Positions 10,036 through 18,486 of a DNA stretch of 64,000 bases are shown one piece after another. The notes beneath the pieces are model-generated. The model did not search any database. It worked only from the letters and a program-made list of their open reading frames with translations, and had not been told where the DNA came from. The translations under genes and the position numbers were made by a program. The DNA is taken from positions 27,764 to 91,763 of the forward strand of contig JAAANZ010000027.1 in assembly GCA_009909065.1 (NCBI GenBank). The letters are read 5' to 3'. The stretch's first letter is position 1; the number at the start of each line of letters is the position of its first letter. The DNA is from Alphaproteobacteria bacterium (GTDB lineage: Bacteria > Pseudomonadota > Alphaproteobacteria > Caulobacterales > Hyphomonadaceae).

Positions 10036-10398
10036 CTAGCCGAGCGCCGCTTTCGCCTGTTTGACCACTTCGCCGAAGGCTTCCGGCTCGCGGATGGCGA
10101 GGTCGGAGAGCACCTTGCGGTCCATGTCGATGCCGGCCTTCTTCATGCCGTCCATGAAGCGACTGTAATTGAGCTCGCCGTCATGGGCGCGCACGGCGGC
10201 GTTGATGCGCTGCACCCAGAGCGAGCGCATCTTGCGCTTTTTCACCTTGCGGCCGACATAGGCATATTCGCCGGCTTTCCAGACAGCGGCATGGGCGGTG
10301 CGGAACGTGTTCTTGCGGCGGCCGCGATAGCCTTTGGCCTGGTCGAGGATCTTCTTGTGCCGGGCGTGCGCGGGCACCTTGTTGCGGGAACGGGGCAT
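10036..10398 (-). CDS. rplT: 50S ribosomal protein L20
   Basis: A 120-residue protein with the typical very basic, helical N-terminus ([28 protein letters not shown]) and the conserved [22 protein letters not shown] core of L20. L20 is needed early in 50S assembly, binding 23S rRNA, and in many bacteria it represses its own operon by binding the messenger upstream of rpmI. It lies 48 bases downstream of rpmI. I did not identify a convincing L20-binding structure in the leader. Confidence 0.98.
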   Translation of the reverse strand: MPRSRNKVPAHARHKKILDQAKGYRGRRKNTFRTAHAAVWKAGEYAYVGRKVKKRKMRSLWVQRINAAVRAHDGELNYSRFMDGMKKAGIDMDRKVLSDLAIREPEAFGEVVKQAKAALG

Positions 10399-10446
10399 CG
10401 AAAGCCTCCTGTCAGTCTCGGTTCAAATGATCAGCGCGCGGGGCGG

Positions 10447-10647
10447 CTAGAGCCCGTAGGGCAGGTATTTCCGCACCCGGGCCTCATCGGCCTTGGCGAC
10501 AACGGAGGTGCCGCGATTCTGGCGGATATATTTGCCATTGTGCGAAATCAGCCGGTGGCGCTTGCCGGCGACACCGTGTTTCAGCTTGCCCGAGGCGGTG
10601 AACTTGAACCGCTTGGCAGCGGCCTTCTTGGTCTTCATCTTCGGCAT
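10447..10647 (-). CDS. rpmI: 50S ribosomal protein L35
   Basis: A 66-residue, lysine-rich protein with the standard L35 pattern: MPKMKTKKAAAKRFKFTASG at the start, then KRHRLISHNGKYIRQNRGT. Length and sequence are ordinary for the family. It precedes rplT, as in nearly all bacteria. In many genomes infC would be directly upstream; here a lipoprotein gene lies between infC and rpmI. A purine-rich AAGAGGAGAG ribosome site sits just upstream of the ATG. Confidence 0.97.
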   Translation of the reverse strand: MPKMKTKKAAAKRFKFTASGKLKHGVAGKRHRLISHNGKYIRQNRGTSVVAKADEARVRKYLPYGL

Positions 10648-10793
10648 TTCAGCTCTCCTCTTGGCCGGGGCCCTTATGGAGCTCGCCCGGGCCGGTCATG
10701 TCATCGCTGCGGGGGCATGCCGTGCGCCCCGTCAGCCGGAAATCGCGGTGTATGTCCCAGATGCGGCCGGGAATCAACCGTCAATCGGCGCGC

Positions 10794-11159
10794 TCAGCCG
10801 CATTTGAAGCCGATCACCGTGCCGGCCTCATCGGTGAGGATATTCAGGCGCCGGGGCACATAATCCATGGTCACCTGCGTGTCCGGGCCGACGATGCGGG
10901 CCTGCTCGGGCAACTCGCCATCGGGAATCTCGTCCGCGGCTTCCCCGAGATAGCCGCGCAGGGGCGCAATCCCGCATCGGTCGCCGACACGGTCCAGGGC
11001 ATCCATTTCGGGTTGCACCCTGACCTCGCCCTCGGGGGCGGTTTCAACCGTCTCGGCAGGCATTTCCGGTTCGGCAGGCGTTGCGCCCTCCTCGCTTCCG
11101 GGTGTCTGACCGCAGGCGCACAGTGCCAGCACGAATGATCCGACCAGAATGTGTCTCAT
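10794..11159 (-). CDS. I78-family peptidase inhibitor-like lipoprotein
   Basis: A 121-residue protein. The first 20 residues, MRHILVGSFVLALCACGQTP, form a lipoprotein signal with lipobox LCAC. A short Glu/Pro/Ala-rich linker leads to a C-terminal domain with one cysteine near DRCGIAPL, the pattern PEQARIVGPDTQVTMDYVPRRLNI and the ending GFKCG, which is the signature of peptidase inhibitor family I78 (small serine protease inhibitors). The start at 11159 is supported by AGGGGAAAGGG upstream; an in-frame start 27 codons earlier would spoil the signal peptide. It sits between infC and rpmI on the same strand, an unusual place for an envelope protein. Confidence 0.8.
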   Translation of the reverse strand: MRHILVGSFVLALCACGQTPGSEEGATPAEPEMPAETVETAPEGEVRVQPEMDALDRVGDRCGIAPLRGYLGEAADEIPDGELPEQARIVGPDTQVTMDYVPRRLNILTDEAGTVIGFKCG

Positions 11160-11284
11160 AACCCTTTCCCCTCTGTGTCCACCCCGCGACATCACCGGAC
11201 AGGACGGGCGCATCGCGCCGGCAGTATAGGCGCCATGCAAGCATTGGTCGAATGAAAGTATCAGGAGACCGGGCGCGCCTCGCC

Positions 11285-11824
11285 TCAGCGCGGCGCCATG
11301 ACCATGGTCATCTGGCGGCCTTCGAGCTTGGGCTCGAGCTCCACCTTGGCGACATCGCTGAACTCCTCCTTGACCTTCTGAAGCAGTTCCATGCCGAGAT
11401 GCTGGTGGGCCATTTCGCGACCACGGAAGCGCAGCGTGACCTTGACCTTGTCGCCTTCCTCGAAAAAGCGCGTCATGGACTTGGTCTTCACCTCATAATC
11501 ATGCGTATCGATGTTCGGACGCATCTTGATTTCCTTGAGGTCGGCCGATTTCTGCTTCTTGCGGGCCGCTGCCTTCTTTTTCTGCTCTTCGAATTTGAGC
11601 TTGCCATAGTCGATGATCTTGCAGACGGGAATGTCCTGGTTCGGTGACACCTCGACCAGGTCCAGCCCGGCTTCCTGGGCGGCATCGAGCGCTGCGGAAA
11701 CGGGCATTTCACCCTGTTTCTCGCCATTCTGGTCGATGAGCAGGACCTTCTCGGCGCGGATATCCCGATTGACGCGCGGTCCGGTTTTCTTTTGCGGCGG
11801 GGCCGCATGGGGTCTGCGAGCTAT
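11285..11824 (-). CDS. infC: translation initiation factor IF-3 with an ATA start codon
   Basis: A 179-residue IF-3. It has the N-domain ([19 protein letters not shown]), the lysine-rich linker ([15 protein letters not shown]) and the C-domain ([15 protein letters not shown], then [15 protein letters not shown]). IF-3 binds the 30S subunit and rejects wrong start codons. The family normally begins (M)ARRP, and here that position is an ATA codon (11824-11822) with AAGGAG seven bases upstream. No ATG, GTG or TTG lies between that ribosome site and the homologous region. A longer ATG-started frame from 11986 would add 54 residues without homology and would overlap the preceding gene. Confidence 0.93.
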   Translation of the reverse strand: MARRPHAAPPQKKTGPRVNRDIRAEKVLLIDQNGEKQGEMPVSAALDAAQEAGLDLVEVSPNQDIPVCKIIDYGKLKFEEQKKKAAARKKQKSADLKEIKMRPNIDTHDYEVKTKSMTRFFEEGDKVKVTLRFRGREMAHQHLGMELLQKVKEEFSDVAKVELEPKLEGRQMTMVMAPR

Positions 11825-11837
11825 GACAAATCTCCTT
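11822..11837 (-). promoter_or_regulatory. infC: ribosome site and rare ATA start of infC
   Basis: On the minus strand AAGGAG (11837-11832) is followed by a 7-base spacer and then ATA (11824-11822), which is in frame with ARRP, the usual second-to-fifth residues of IF-3. infC genes characteristically use rare start codons (ATT in E. coli), so that high IF-3 shuts off its own translation. The site decides the start of this gene. Confidence 0.8.
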
Positions 11838-11885
11838 TTGCAACGACAGGGACAAAGCCGATTATGCCTTCGGTCGCGCCGTTCT

Positions 11886-12944
11886 TCAAGCACGGGGCCG
11901 CGGTGCGGGCAGGATATCGAGCGCGATGATCGCCTGCCAGATATCATCTGTGCTGATTTTCCTGAGCGTTTCGCCGTGGATGACAATGCTCAGCGCGCCC
12001 TGCGGCCGGTCGCGGTCGGGGTCATTTTGGCTCTGCGAGAGAACCAGCACCGTGGGCGTTCCCGAAAGTGCGGCCATGTGCACCGGTTCCAGCGCGCTGC
12101 CCAGGACGAACAGGGCCTGGCGGGCCAGTGCCGACACCTGGAACAGGTCGGTACGACCGATCAGGTTTTTCGCCGAGGGCACGGCGCGGGCGATTTCGTG
12201 GCCGACGGGGCTCTCGGCATGTCCCCCGATCACTACCGGCTGCACGCCGGCCGCGGCGATTCGCCGGGCGATCTCGACATGGCGCTCGGCCGGCCAGCGC
12301 AGCGCCCGGTCCGCCTCTGACTGCACCGGCGCGTAGAGCATGAAGGAAGTGGCGAGTGAGAAATAGGCCGGTCTCAGCCGCGGCGGGTCGCCGAGAACCG
12401 GTGCGACCCAGCCGAGATCGGGCAGCGCCGGCGCGGATGACGGCGCGCCGGCAAGGGCAGGTAGCGCCCCGGCCTGGCGCAGCTGGTCGGACAGGCGCTC
12501 GATCGTGGGCTGGCGCTCCCGGTTGGCCATGTCATGGGGCAGGGCGCAATCGGGCGCGGTTCCCGACCAGGGCGCGACCCGGCCCCGCTGGCGGCGCATC
12601 CGCTTGTACAGGCGGGCCGTCGTCTCGCTGGTCTCGAAATCATAGATGATGTCATAGCGCCGCGCGGCGAGATCACCTGCGAGCGCCTTCCGGGCCTTGC
12701 CATCGCCGGGAACGCCGCCGGCAATCACATCGTCGAAATAGGGGCAGGCCTGCGCGAATTCCCGGTAGGCGGGGCGCGTGAGGCAGTCGATCCGGGCATG
12801 GGGATGGACCCGCCTGAGCGCTTCGACCGCGCCGAGCGCCAGGATGAACGGCCCGCGTTCTGCCAGGCGGATGACCAGGACGGCCCTGGCCTCCCGCCCG
12901 GGGTTGAGTGATTGAGGGTCTGTGCTCTTGATCCTGTCAGTCAT
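11886..12944 (-). CDS. GT9 (ADP-heptose:LPS heptosyltransferase-like) glycosyltransferase
   Basis: A 352-residue protein with the two-Rossmann layout of GT9 heptosyltransferases: an N-terminal [22 protein letters not shown] resembling the family start, and a C-terminal nucleotide-sugar half with [22 protein letters not shown]. Members add heptose or related sugars to the lipopolysaccharide core at the cytoplasmic face. The usual D/N-[TS]-G-P-x-H donor loop reads [16 protein letters not shown], so the Asp-Thr-Gly is lost although the His is kept. Donor and acceptor are therefore uncertain. The start at 12944 avoids a long overlap with the GT4 gene 16 bases upstream, with which it is probably co-transcribed. 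Confidence 0.78.
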   Translation of the reverse strand: MTDRIKSTDPQSLNPGREARAVLVIRLAERGPFILALGAVEALRRVHPHARIDCLTRPAYREFAQACPYFDDVIAGGVPGDGKARKALAGDLAARRYDIIYDFETSETTARLYKRMRRQRGRVAPWSGTAPDCALPHDMANRERQPTIERLSDQLRQAGALPALAGAPSSAPALPDLGWVAPVLGDPPRLRPAYFSLATSFMLYAPVQSEADRALRWPAERHVEIARRIAAAGVQPVVIGGHAESPVGHEIARAVPSAKNLIGRTDLFQVSALARQALFVLGSALEPVHMAALSGTPTVLVLSQSQNDPDRDRPQGALSIVIHGETLRKISTDDIWQAIIALDILPAPRPRA

Positions 12945-12960
12945 CTCGGCGCCCTTGGGA

Positions 12961-14175
12961 TCAGCGCGCCCCCAGCAGCTGTGAATACACGCCCAGCGTG
13001 GCTGCCTGAAGCCCGCGCTTCGAATAATTTGCAGCGATATGGGCGCGTCCGGTTTCGCCAAGAGCTTTCCGCCCACGCTCGCCGAGCGCCACCAGTGTGC
13101 GGATGGCGCCGGCCAGGGCATGAGGGTCGCCGGGGGCAAAGCGTGTCCCGGTCTCGCCGTCGAGCACGATTTCCCGGGCGCCGCCATGATCGGGAGCGAT
13201 GACCGGGCGCCCCATGGCCGAGCCCTCGGCCACGATCCGTCCGAATGCTTCCGGCCGGATCGAGGCGCTGATGACGATATCGGCGGCAAGGAGGGCGGCC
13301 GGCATGTCGGGGCTGTGGGGGGCGATGATGACGGCGCCCGTCAGGCCCGCCTCGGCGACATCGCGCTGGAGGGCTTCGACATAATCGGCGCGTCCCTGCG
13401 CATCGCCCATGCAGACCAGGACGCGTTCGGCGCGCTCTTCGTCGCTCATCCGCGCCAGCGCCGAGACCGCCAGCCTCTGGCCCTTCCAGTCGGTCAGCCG
13501 GCCCGGAAGCAGCAGCACCAGCCGGCGGTCATCCGGATGCAGGCCCCAGGCGGCGCGCTGGTCCCGCGCGCGCTCGGGCGGTATGGTGTCGGGGTCGAAA
13601 CTCATCAGGTCGACGCCGCGCTTGATGGTGACCAGGCGATCCTCGCCCAAGCCATGCACCGCGCGCACATGAGCGGCCATCCAGTCGGAATTGGCGATCA
13701 CCCTGTCGCCCCGCGCCATCACGGAATTATAGAGGATTTTCGCACGGTTCCCGCCGGAATAGGCCCCGTGATAGGTTGTCACGAACGCCGCGCCCGCCTT
13801 GCGCGCGGCCCAAAGGGCGCTCCAGGCCGGCGCGCGCGAGCGGGCATGGATCAGGTCAATGCCGCGTGCGGCGACGAGCGCGGCGAGGCGCCGGGAATTG
13901 GCGCGCAGGGTCAGGGGATTCTTCGAGCGCGCATCGATACGGACCACCTCACCGCCCAGCGCTTCCAGGTCACGGGCCATGCGCCCGCCACGTGTCGCCA
14001 CGAGGCTGCGGGCGCCGGCCTCCCGCAGCGCCTCGGTGATTTCCAGGACGGTGCGTTCGGCCCCGCCGGCATCGAGTTCGGGGATGGCCTGCAGAATCGT
14101 GCGTCCGGCCAGCTCCGGCAAAGGGGCTGGCGCGGCGCCGGTTGCGGGAGCGGGCGAATCGGGGGGCGGGCTCAT
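12961..14175 (-). CDS. GT4 family glycosyltransferase
   Basis: A 404-residue GT-B glycosyltransferase. The N-terminal half opens with ILQAIPELDAGGAERTVLEI, the acceptor-side glycine/glutamate motif of GT4. The C-terminal half has the donor-binding pattern RPEAFGRIVAEGSAMGRPVIAPDHGGAREIV, the EX7E-type motif. These cytoplasmic enzymes transfer a sugar from a nucleotide donor to lipopolysaccharide or another glycan. It is followed after 16 bases by the GT9 gene, so the pair most likely works on the same surface glycan. ATG 14175 is chosen over a GTG one codon upstream. It diverges from ybgC. Confidence 0.87.
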   Translation of the reverse strand: MSPPPDSPAPATGAAPAPLPELAGRTILQAIPELDAGGAERTVLEITEALREAGARSLVATRGGRMARDLEALGGEVVRIDARSKNPLTLRANSRRLAALVAARGIDLIHARSRAPAWSALWAARKAGAAFVTTYHGAYSGGNRAKILYNSVMARGDRVIANSDWMAAHVRAVHGLGEDRLVTIKRGVDLMSFDPDTIPPERARDQRAAWGLHPDDRRLVLLLPGRLTDWKGQRLAVSALARMSDEERAERVLVCMGDAQGRADYVEALQRDVAEAGLTGAVIIAPHSPDMPAALLAADIVISASIRPEAFGRIVAEGSAMGRPVIAPDHGGAREIVLDGETGTRFAPGDPHALAGAIRTLVALGERGRKALGETGRAHIAANYSKRGLQAATLGVYSQLLGAR

Positions 14176-14261
14176 CACCGGGGACAGATGCCATGGCGGG
14201 GGCGGACCATAAAGGCCTTAAGGCAGGTGACGCCGGCGCGCGGATCGATTATCCCGCCGCC

Positions 14262-14714
14262 ATGAGCCGAACTGATCGAGACACAAGCCGCTTCGACCGG
14301 CAGGGCCGCCACTGGTCGCGTGTCCGGGTCTATTATGAAGACACCGATTTCACCGGCATGGTCTATCACGCCAATTACCTGCGCTATTTCGAGCGCGGGC
14401 GCAGCGATTTCCTGCGCGAGGCCGGGGTCTCGCACACGACCTTGCTCGAACGCGATGATCCGGCGGCCTTCACGATCGTGCGGGCCGAGATCGACTACCG
14501 CGCCGCGGCCCGCATTGATGACGAACTCGACATCATTACCAGCTATCACGGCACGCAAGGCGCGCGGATCGTTTTTTCGCAGGAATGCCGGCGCGGCGAT
14601 GAGGTGATCGCGACGGGCCAGATCATTGCCGTCCAGATCCATGCCGACGGACGCCCGCGTCGTCCGATCCGCGAGATCACGGAACGGCTGGCGCGTCTGA
14701 TCCCTCCAGGCTGA
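14262..14714 (+). CDS. ybgC: YbgC-type acyl-CoA thioesterase of the Tol-Pal cluster
   Basis: A 150-residue single hotdog-fold thioesterase. The motif YYEDTDFTGMVYHANYLRYF contains the catalytic-type Asp and the HANY segment of the YbgC/4-hydroxybenzoyl-CoA thioesterase family. YbgC hydrolyses acyl-CoAs and is linked to phospholipid metabolism at the inner membrane. It is the first gene of the conserved ybgC-tolQ-tolR-tolA-tolB-pal-cpoB set. I chose ATG 14262, where the homology starts; an in-frame upstream start at 14142 would overlap the divergent glycosyltransferase. Confidence 0.92.
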   Translation: MSRTDRDTSRFDRQGRHWSRVRVYYEDTDFTGMVYHANYLRYFERGRSDFLREAGVSHTTLLERDDPAAFTIVRAEIDYRAAARIDDELDIITSYHGTQGARIVFSQECRRGDEVIATGQIIAVQIHADGRPRRPIREITERLARLIPPG

Positions 14715-14725
14715 TTGCGCTGCAT

Positions 14726-14779
14726 CTGTTTCAGAAACAGGGTTGATTAACCAATACGGCCTAGGCAGTTGGCAACTGC
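14726..14779. promoter_or_regulatory. cluster of three short palindromes between ybgC and tolQ
   Basis: Three inverted repeats follow each other: CTGTTTC-A-GAAACAG (14726-14740), GGTT-GATT-AACC (14741-14752) and GCAGTT-GGC-AACTGC (14765-14779). The arms are perfect in each. They lie in the 224-base gap before tolQ, so they could be operators for a tolQRAB promoter or a short attenuator for ybgC. No T-run follows, which argues against simple terminators. Confidence 0.35.
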
Positions 14780-14938
14780 ACGCTGCGGCGCGGCTGCCCC
14801 GATTTCGTCAGAATTTCGGGTAAAGGCTGGCCGCGACCGAAAACCAAGCCCGGCAGGCCGTGCCGGCACCGGGCGCCCGGCTGGATTGAATGCCGCCCTG
14901 TCCGGAACTCCGCAGGCCTGCCCAGAAAGAGGTAGCCG

Positions 14939-15667
14939 ATGATTCTCGCCCTGATGCAGGAAACCACAGTCACCGGCCTGGCGGCGGACGAAGCCGGGTT
15001 CTCCCTGATCGGATTGTTGCTCGAGGCCGACCCGATCGTGCAGGCGGTTCTGGTGATTCTCCTGATCGCCAGCATCTGGTCCTGGGCAATCATCGTCGAG
15101 AAATTCTTCGCGCTTGGCGGGGCGCGCCGTTCCTCGCGCAAGTTCGAGGAAAGCTTCTGGAACGGGAGCATGGAAGATATGGATGCCCGGCCCGGAGCCG
15201 GCAGTGATCCGGCCGCACGCGTCTTCGCCTCGGTCTCGCGCGAATGGAATGATGCGCGCCGCGGCATCGTTGCCGACGGGCATTCCGAGGCGCTCGTCAG
15301 CCGCGCCGAACGCACGCTTCGCGCCGCTGTCGACCGCGAGGTGACGCGCCAGAGCGGCGGGCTCGGCGTGCTGGCCTCGGTGGCCTCGGCCTCGCCCTTC
15401 ATCGGGCTTTTCGGAACGGTCTGGGGCATCATGAACGCTTTCATCGAGATCGCCGAGCGTCAGGATACCAGCCTCGCGGCGGTCGGCGGCCCCATCGCCG
15501 AAGCGCTGTTCGCCACCGGGCTCGGCCTCATCGCGGCCATTCCGGCGGTGATCTTCTACAACAAGTTCTCGACCGACCTGAACCGGCTGGCCGACCAGCT
15601 GGACAGTTTCTCTCAGGACGTGCTGGTGCGGCTGTCGCGCCGTGTTCACGAACCGGCGGGGGTCTAG
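14939..15667 (+). CDS. tolQ: Tol-Pal system inner-membrane protein TolQ
   Basis: A 242-residue MotA/TolQ/ExbB-family protein. One membrane helix lies near residues 28-52 and two more in the C-terminal half (LASVASASPFIGLFGTVWGI and ATGLGLIAAIPAVIFYN), with the conserved GLFGTVWGIM pattern. TolQ forms a pentamer around a TolR dimer and uses the proton gradient to energise TolA during outer-membrane constriction at division. The start has AGAGGT upstream. tolR begins three bases after its stop, so the genes are coupled. Confidence 0.96.
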   Translation: MILALMQETTVTGLAADEAGFSLIGLLLEADPIVQAVLVILLIASIWSWAIIVEKFFALGGARRSSRKFEESFWNGSMEDMDARPGAGSDPAARVFASVSREWNDARRGIVADGHSEALVSRAERTLRAAVDREVTRQSGGLGVLASVASASPFIGLFGTVWGIMNAFIEIAERQDTSLAAVGGPIAEALFATGLGLIAAIPAVIFYNKFSTDLNRLADQLDSFSQDVLVRLSRRVHEPAGV

Positions 15668-15670
15668 GCC

Positions 15671-16120
15671 ATGGGCGTGCAACTGGGATCGGGGCGTGTG
15701 GCGCGCGGGCGGCGCGCCCTGAACGCCGAAATCAATGTCACCCCTTTCGTGGACGTCATGCTGGTCTTGCTTATCGTGTTCATGGTGACCGCCCCGCTGC
15801 TGGTGCGCGGCGAGGAAGTCAGCCTGCCGAAAACCAGTTCCGAGCAATTGCCGTCTGTCTCCCAGCAGCCGCTCTCCCTCACTCTGACGGCGGACGGGCG
15901 CATCTTCCTGAACAATGAGCGCGAGAACGAGGTCGCGATCGGCGATCTGGGGCCCAAGCTGCGCGAGATCACCGGAGCGGGCTATGAGCAGCTTGTCTAT
16001 CTCCGCGCCGACGAGACCGCGCCGCATGGTTTCGTGATGGATGTCACCGCCCGGGTGCGCGGGGCGGGATATTCGCGCATTGCCTTCGTGACCGATCCCA
16101 CGGGCGAGGGAGGGCGCTGA
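15671..16120 (+). CDS. tolR: Tol-Pal system protein TolR
   Basis: A 149-residue ExbD/TolR-family protein with a single N-terminal helix. The motif INVTPFVDVMLVLLIVF places the essential proton-pathway Asp at residue 28. The periplasmic domain follows, with LSLTLTADGRIFLNN. TolR dimerises inside the TolQ ring and couples proton flow to movement of TolA. It lies between tolQ and tolA with gaps of 3 and 10 bases, clearly one operon. Confidence 0.96.
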   Translation: MGVQLGSGRVARGRRALNAEINVTPFVDVMLVLLIVFMVTAPLLVRGEEVSLPKTSSEQLPSVSQQPLSLTLTADGRIFLNNERENEVAIGDLGPKLREITGAGYEQLVYLRADETAPHGFVMDVTARVRGAGYSRIAFVTDPTGEGGR

Positions 16121-16130
16121 GCGACAAGCG

Positions 16131-17039
16131 ATGATCCGTGGCCTGCCAGCTTCTCTCCTGATCCATGCGGCGGTGATCGCCTCGGGCTATATCGTCCTGC
16201 CCGGCCTGCAGCAGGACCTGGAAACAACTTATACCGCCGTGCCGGTCGACATCGTGAATGTCTCGCAGGTGCCCGATGTGGCCCCGCGTGTCGAACGCGA
16301 CCGCGAAACGGTCGATGAGGCTGAAGAGGAAGAGCCGCCGCCCCTCGAGGAATTTCTCGAGGATCTCGATACGCTCCCGGGAGATGTGCCGCCGGAAGAG
16401 GAGGCGTTCGCCGCCGAGGAGGCAACGCCGCCCCCGCCGCAGGACGAAGAGGCCCCGCCCCTGCCGGACCCGCAGGCCGAGACCCGCGACGATCCCGAGC
16501 CGGAAGAGCCCGAGCCCGACCCGGCCGAGGAGGAAGAATTGCTCGCGCGCCCGAGCGAGGAAGACGAGCTGGCCGACCTGCTCGGCGAGGCGTCCAACCT
16601 GTTCGACAAGACGCCGAAGGAGCCGGCCCGAGCCCCGCCTAAGGCGCCCGAACCCGAACAGGAACTCGAGGATGAGACGCCCGCGCCGAGCGAGGCGCGA
16701 AAAGGCGCCGGCGAGCGGCGCGGCGACACGACTTCGGTGATCGCCATGATCCAGTCGCAGATGACTATCTGCTGGGACGATGTCGATGACCTTCCGAATC
16801 CGGAACGCCTGAACGTGACCATCGAGATGACGCTGAACCGCGACGGCACGCTCAAGCGCGATGCGCGCCTCGTCAAGCCGTCGCGCGCGCCCATCGGGGA
16901 CCGCCCGATGCAGGTCGCGATCGAACGGGCCTTGCGTGCGGCGCGCAAATGCGCCCCCTATCGCCTGCCGGAAGAGGCGCTCGATTATTACGAGGACTGG
17001 GACGAGGTCACACTCAATATCGGTCCGGCCTACAAGTAA
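16131..17039 (+). CDS. tolA: TolA-like energy-transducing protein with an acidic Pro/Glu-rich stalk
   Basis: A 302-residue protein in the tolA position. The N-terminal helix (SLLIHAAVIASGYIVLP) carries the Ser...His pattern by which TolA/TonB engage TolQ-TolR. Residues about 45-195 are extremely rich in Glu, Asp and Pro instead of the long Lys/Ala helical stalk of E. coli TolA. The C-terminal 100 residues form the TolA/TonB-like domain, with cysteines in TICWDD and RKCAPY that could form the usual disulfide. TolA bridges the inner membrane to TolB/Pal. Assignment rests on position plus both ends of the protein. Confidence 0.88.
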   Translation: MIRGLPASLLIHAAVIASGYIVLPGLQQDLETTYTAVPVDIVNVSQVPDVAPRVERDRETVDEAEEEEPPPLEEFLEDLDTLPGDVPPEEEAFAAEEATPPPPQDEEAPPLPDPQAETRDDPEPEEPEPDPAEEEELLARPSEEDELADLLGEASNLFDKTPKEPARAPPKAPEPEQELEDETPAPSEARKGAGERRGDTTSVIAMIQSQMTICWDDVDDLPNPERLNVTIEMTLNRDGTLKRDARLVKPSRAPIGDRPMQVAIERALRAARKCAPYRLPEEALDYYEDWDEVTLNIGPAYK

Positions 17040-17067
17040 GAGACCCCGACAAGGAGCCTGAAGACCC

Positions 17068-18429
17068 ATGATCCGATCTTTCATCACCGCCCTGGCCATG
17101 GCCCTGGCATTCGCCCTGGCGCCCTTGCAGCTGGCCGGTGCACAGATCACCGTGAATGTCGGCGATGGCACCGCCAAGCCGCTGCCCATCGCCGTGCCGG
17201 AATTCAATGCCGAGCCGGGCGAAGCGCGTGAGTATGGCGACCAGATCGCCGAGGTGCTTCGCAGCGATTTGCGCCTGACCGGCCTGTTCGAGCTGAAGAA
17301 GCCCGAAGCCTTCATCCAGCGCGACCTCGATATCGGCGCCGAGCCGCGCTTTGCCGACTGGAAGATCATCCAGACCGATGCTCTGGTTGTCGGCGAGACC
17401 GAGATGCTGCCCGACGGGCGCCTGCGCGTGGCCTTCCGGCTCTGGGACATCTATGGCGAGCAGGTGATGCGCCTGGGCGGCCAGCCGGGGCGGCAATATG
17501 TGACCACGCCGGAAAACTGGCGGCGGATCGCCCACAAGATTGCCGACAGCATCTATACCCGCCTGACGGGTGAGGACGGCTATCTCGATACCCGCATCGT
17601 CTATATCGCCGAGACGGGTCCGAAAACCGCGCGCGTCAAGAAGCTCGCCATAATGGATGCGGACGGCGCCAACCAGCAGGACCTGACATCGGGCGCCCAC
17701 ACGGTGCTGACCCCGCGCTTTTCCACCTCGGACCAGGAAATCACCTATATGTCCTATGAGGGCGGCACTCCGCGGGTGTATCTGTTCAATATCGAGACCG
17801 GACGCCAGGAAGTGCTCGGAAATTTCGACGGGATGACCTTCGCGCCGCGATTCTCGCCGGATGGGCGCAGCGTCCTGTTCAGCCAGGCGCGCGGCGGCAA
17901 TTCCGATCTCTACATCATGGACCTGCGCACCCGTCAGGAGGAGCAACTGACCTCGCATCCCGATATCGACACCTCGCCCTCGATGTCCCCGGACGGGCGC
18001 CAGATCGTCTTCACCTCCGATCGGGGCGGCTCGCCGCAGCTTTACGTGATGAACCGGGATCAGTCGGCGCTGACCTGCCCGTCGGGCGGGCGCGACACGG
18101 CTTGCCGGATCACGTTCGGAGAGGGGCGCTACTCGACCCCCGTGTGGAGCCCGCGCGGCGACCTCATCGCCTTCACCAAGCAATTGCGGGGGCGCTTCTA
18201 TATCGGCGTGATTGGAACGGATGGCAAAGGCGAGCGGCTGCTGACCGAATCCTATCTCGATGAAGGGCCGACCTGGTCGCCGAACGGGCGTGTCATCGCC
18301 TTTTTCCGGGAGGCCAGACCCGGCGCGGGGCCGCGCCTGTGGTCCGTCGACCTGACGGGCAAAAATCTGCGCCAGCTTCCCACGCCCACGGATGCCTCGG
18401 ACCCGGCCTGGTCGCCGCTGCTGGATTGA
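17068..18429 (+). CDS. tolB: Tol-Pal system periplasmic beta-propeller protein TolB
   Basis: A 453-residue periplasmic protein. A Sec signal peptide (to about residue 23, ending LAGAQ) precedes the alpha/beta N-terminal domain and a six-bladed beta-propeller made of PD40/WD40-like repeats (for example FSPDGRSVLFSQARGG, MSPDGRQIVFTSDRGG). TolB binds Pal at the outer membrane and is released by TolA. Length is typical. It follows tolA by 28 bases. Confidence 0.97.
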   Translation: MIRSFITALAMALAFALAPLQLAGAQITVNVGDGTAKPLPIAVPEFNAEPGEAREYGDQIAEVLRSDLRLTGLFELKKPEAFIQRDLDIGAEPRFADWKIIQTDALVVGETEMLPDGRLRVAFRLWDIYGEQVMRLGGQPGRQYVTTPENWRRIAHKIADSIYTRLTGEDGYLDTRIVYIAETGPKTARVKKLAIMDADGANQQDLTSGAHTVLTPRFSTSDQEITYMSYEGGTPRVYLFNIETGRQEVLGNFDGMTFAPRFSPDGRSVLFSQARGGNSDLYIMDLRTRQEEQLTSHPDIDTSPSMSPDGRQIVFTSDRGGSPQLYVMNRDQSALTCPSGGRDTACRITFGEGRYSTPVWSPRGDLIAFTKQLRGRFYIGVIGTDGKGERLLTESYLDEGPTWSPNGRVIAFFREARPGAGPRLWSVDLTGKNLRQLPTPTDASDPAWSPLLD

Positions 18430-18486
18430 TGGCGGGCGGGCGATGCACTTGCGGTTGACCATGACATGTAAAAATTGAAATCCTCT

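Noticed and set aside
8892..10863. Plus-strand open frames of 390 and 508 codons opposite pheS, rplT and rpmI
   Set aside because: They cross several well-supported minus-strand genes and their intergenic gaps, so they are shadows.
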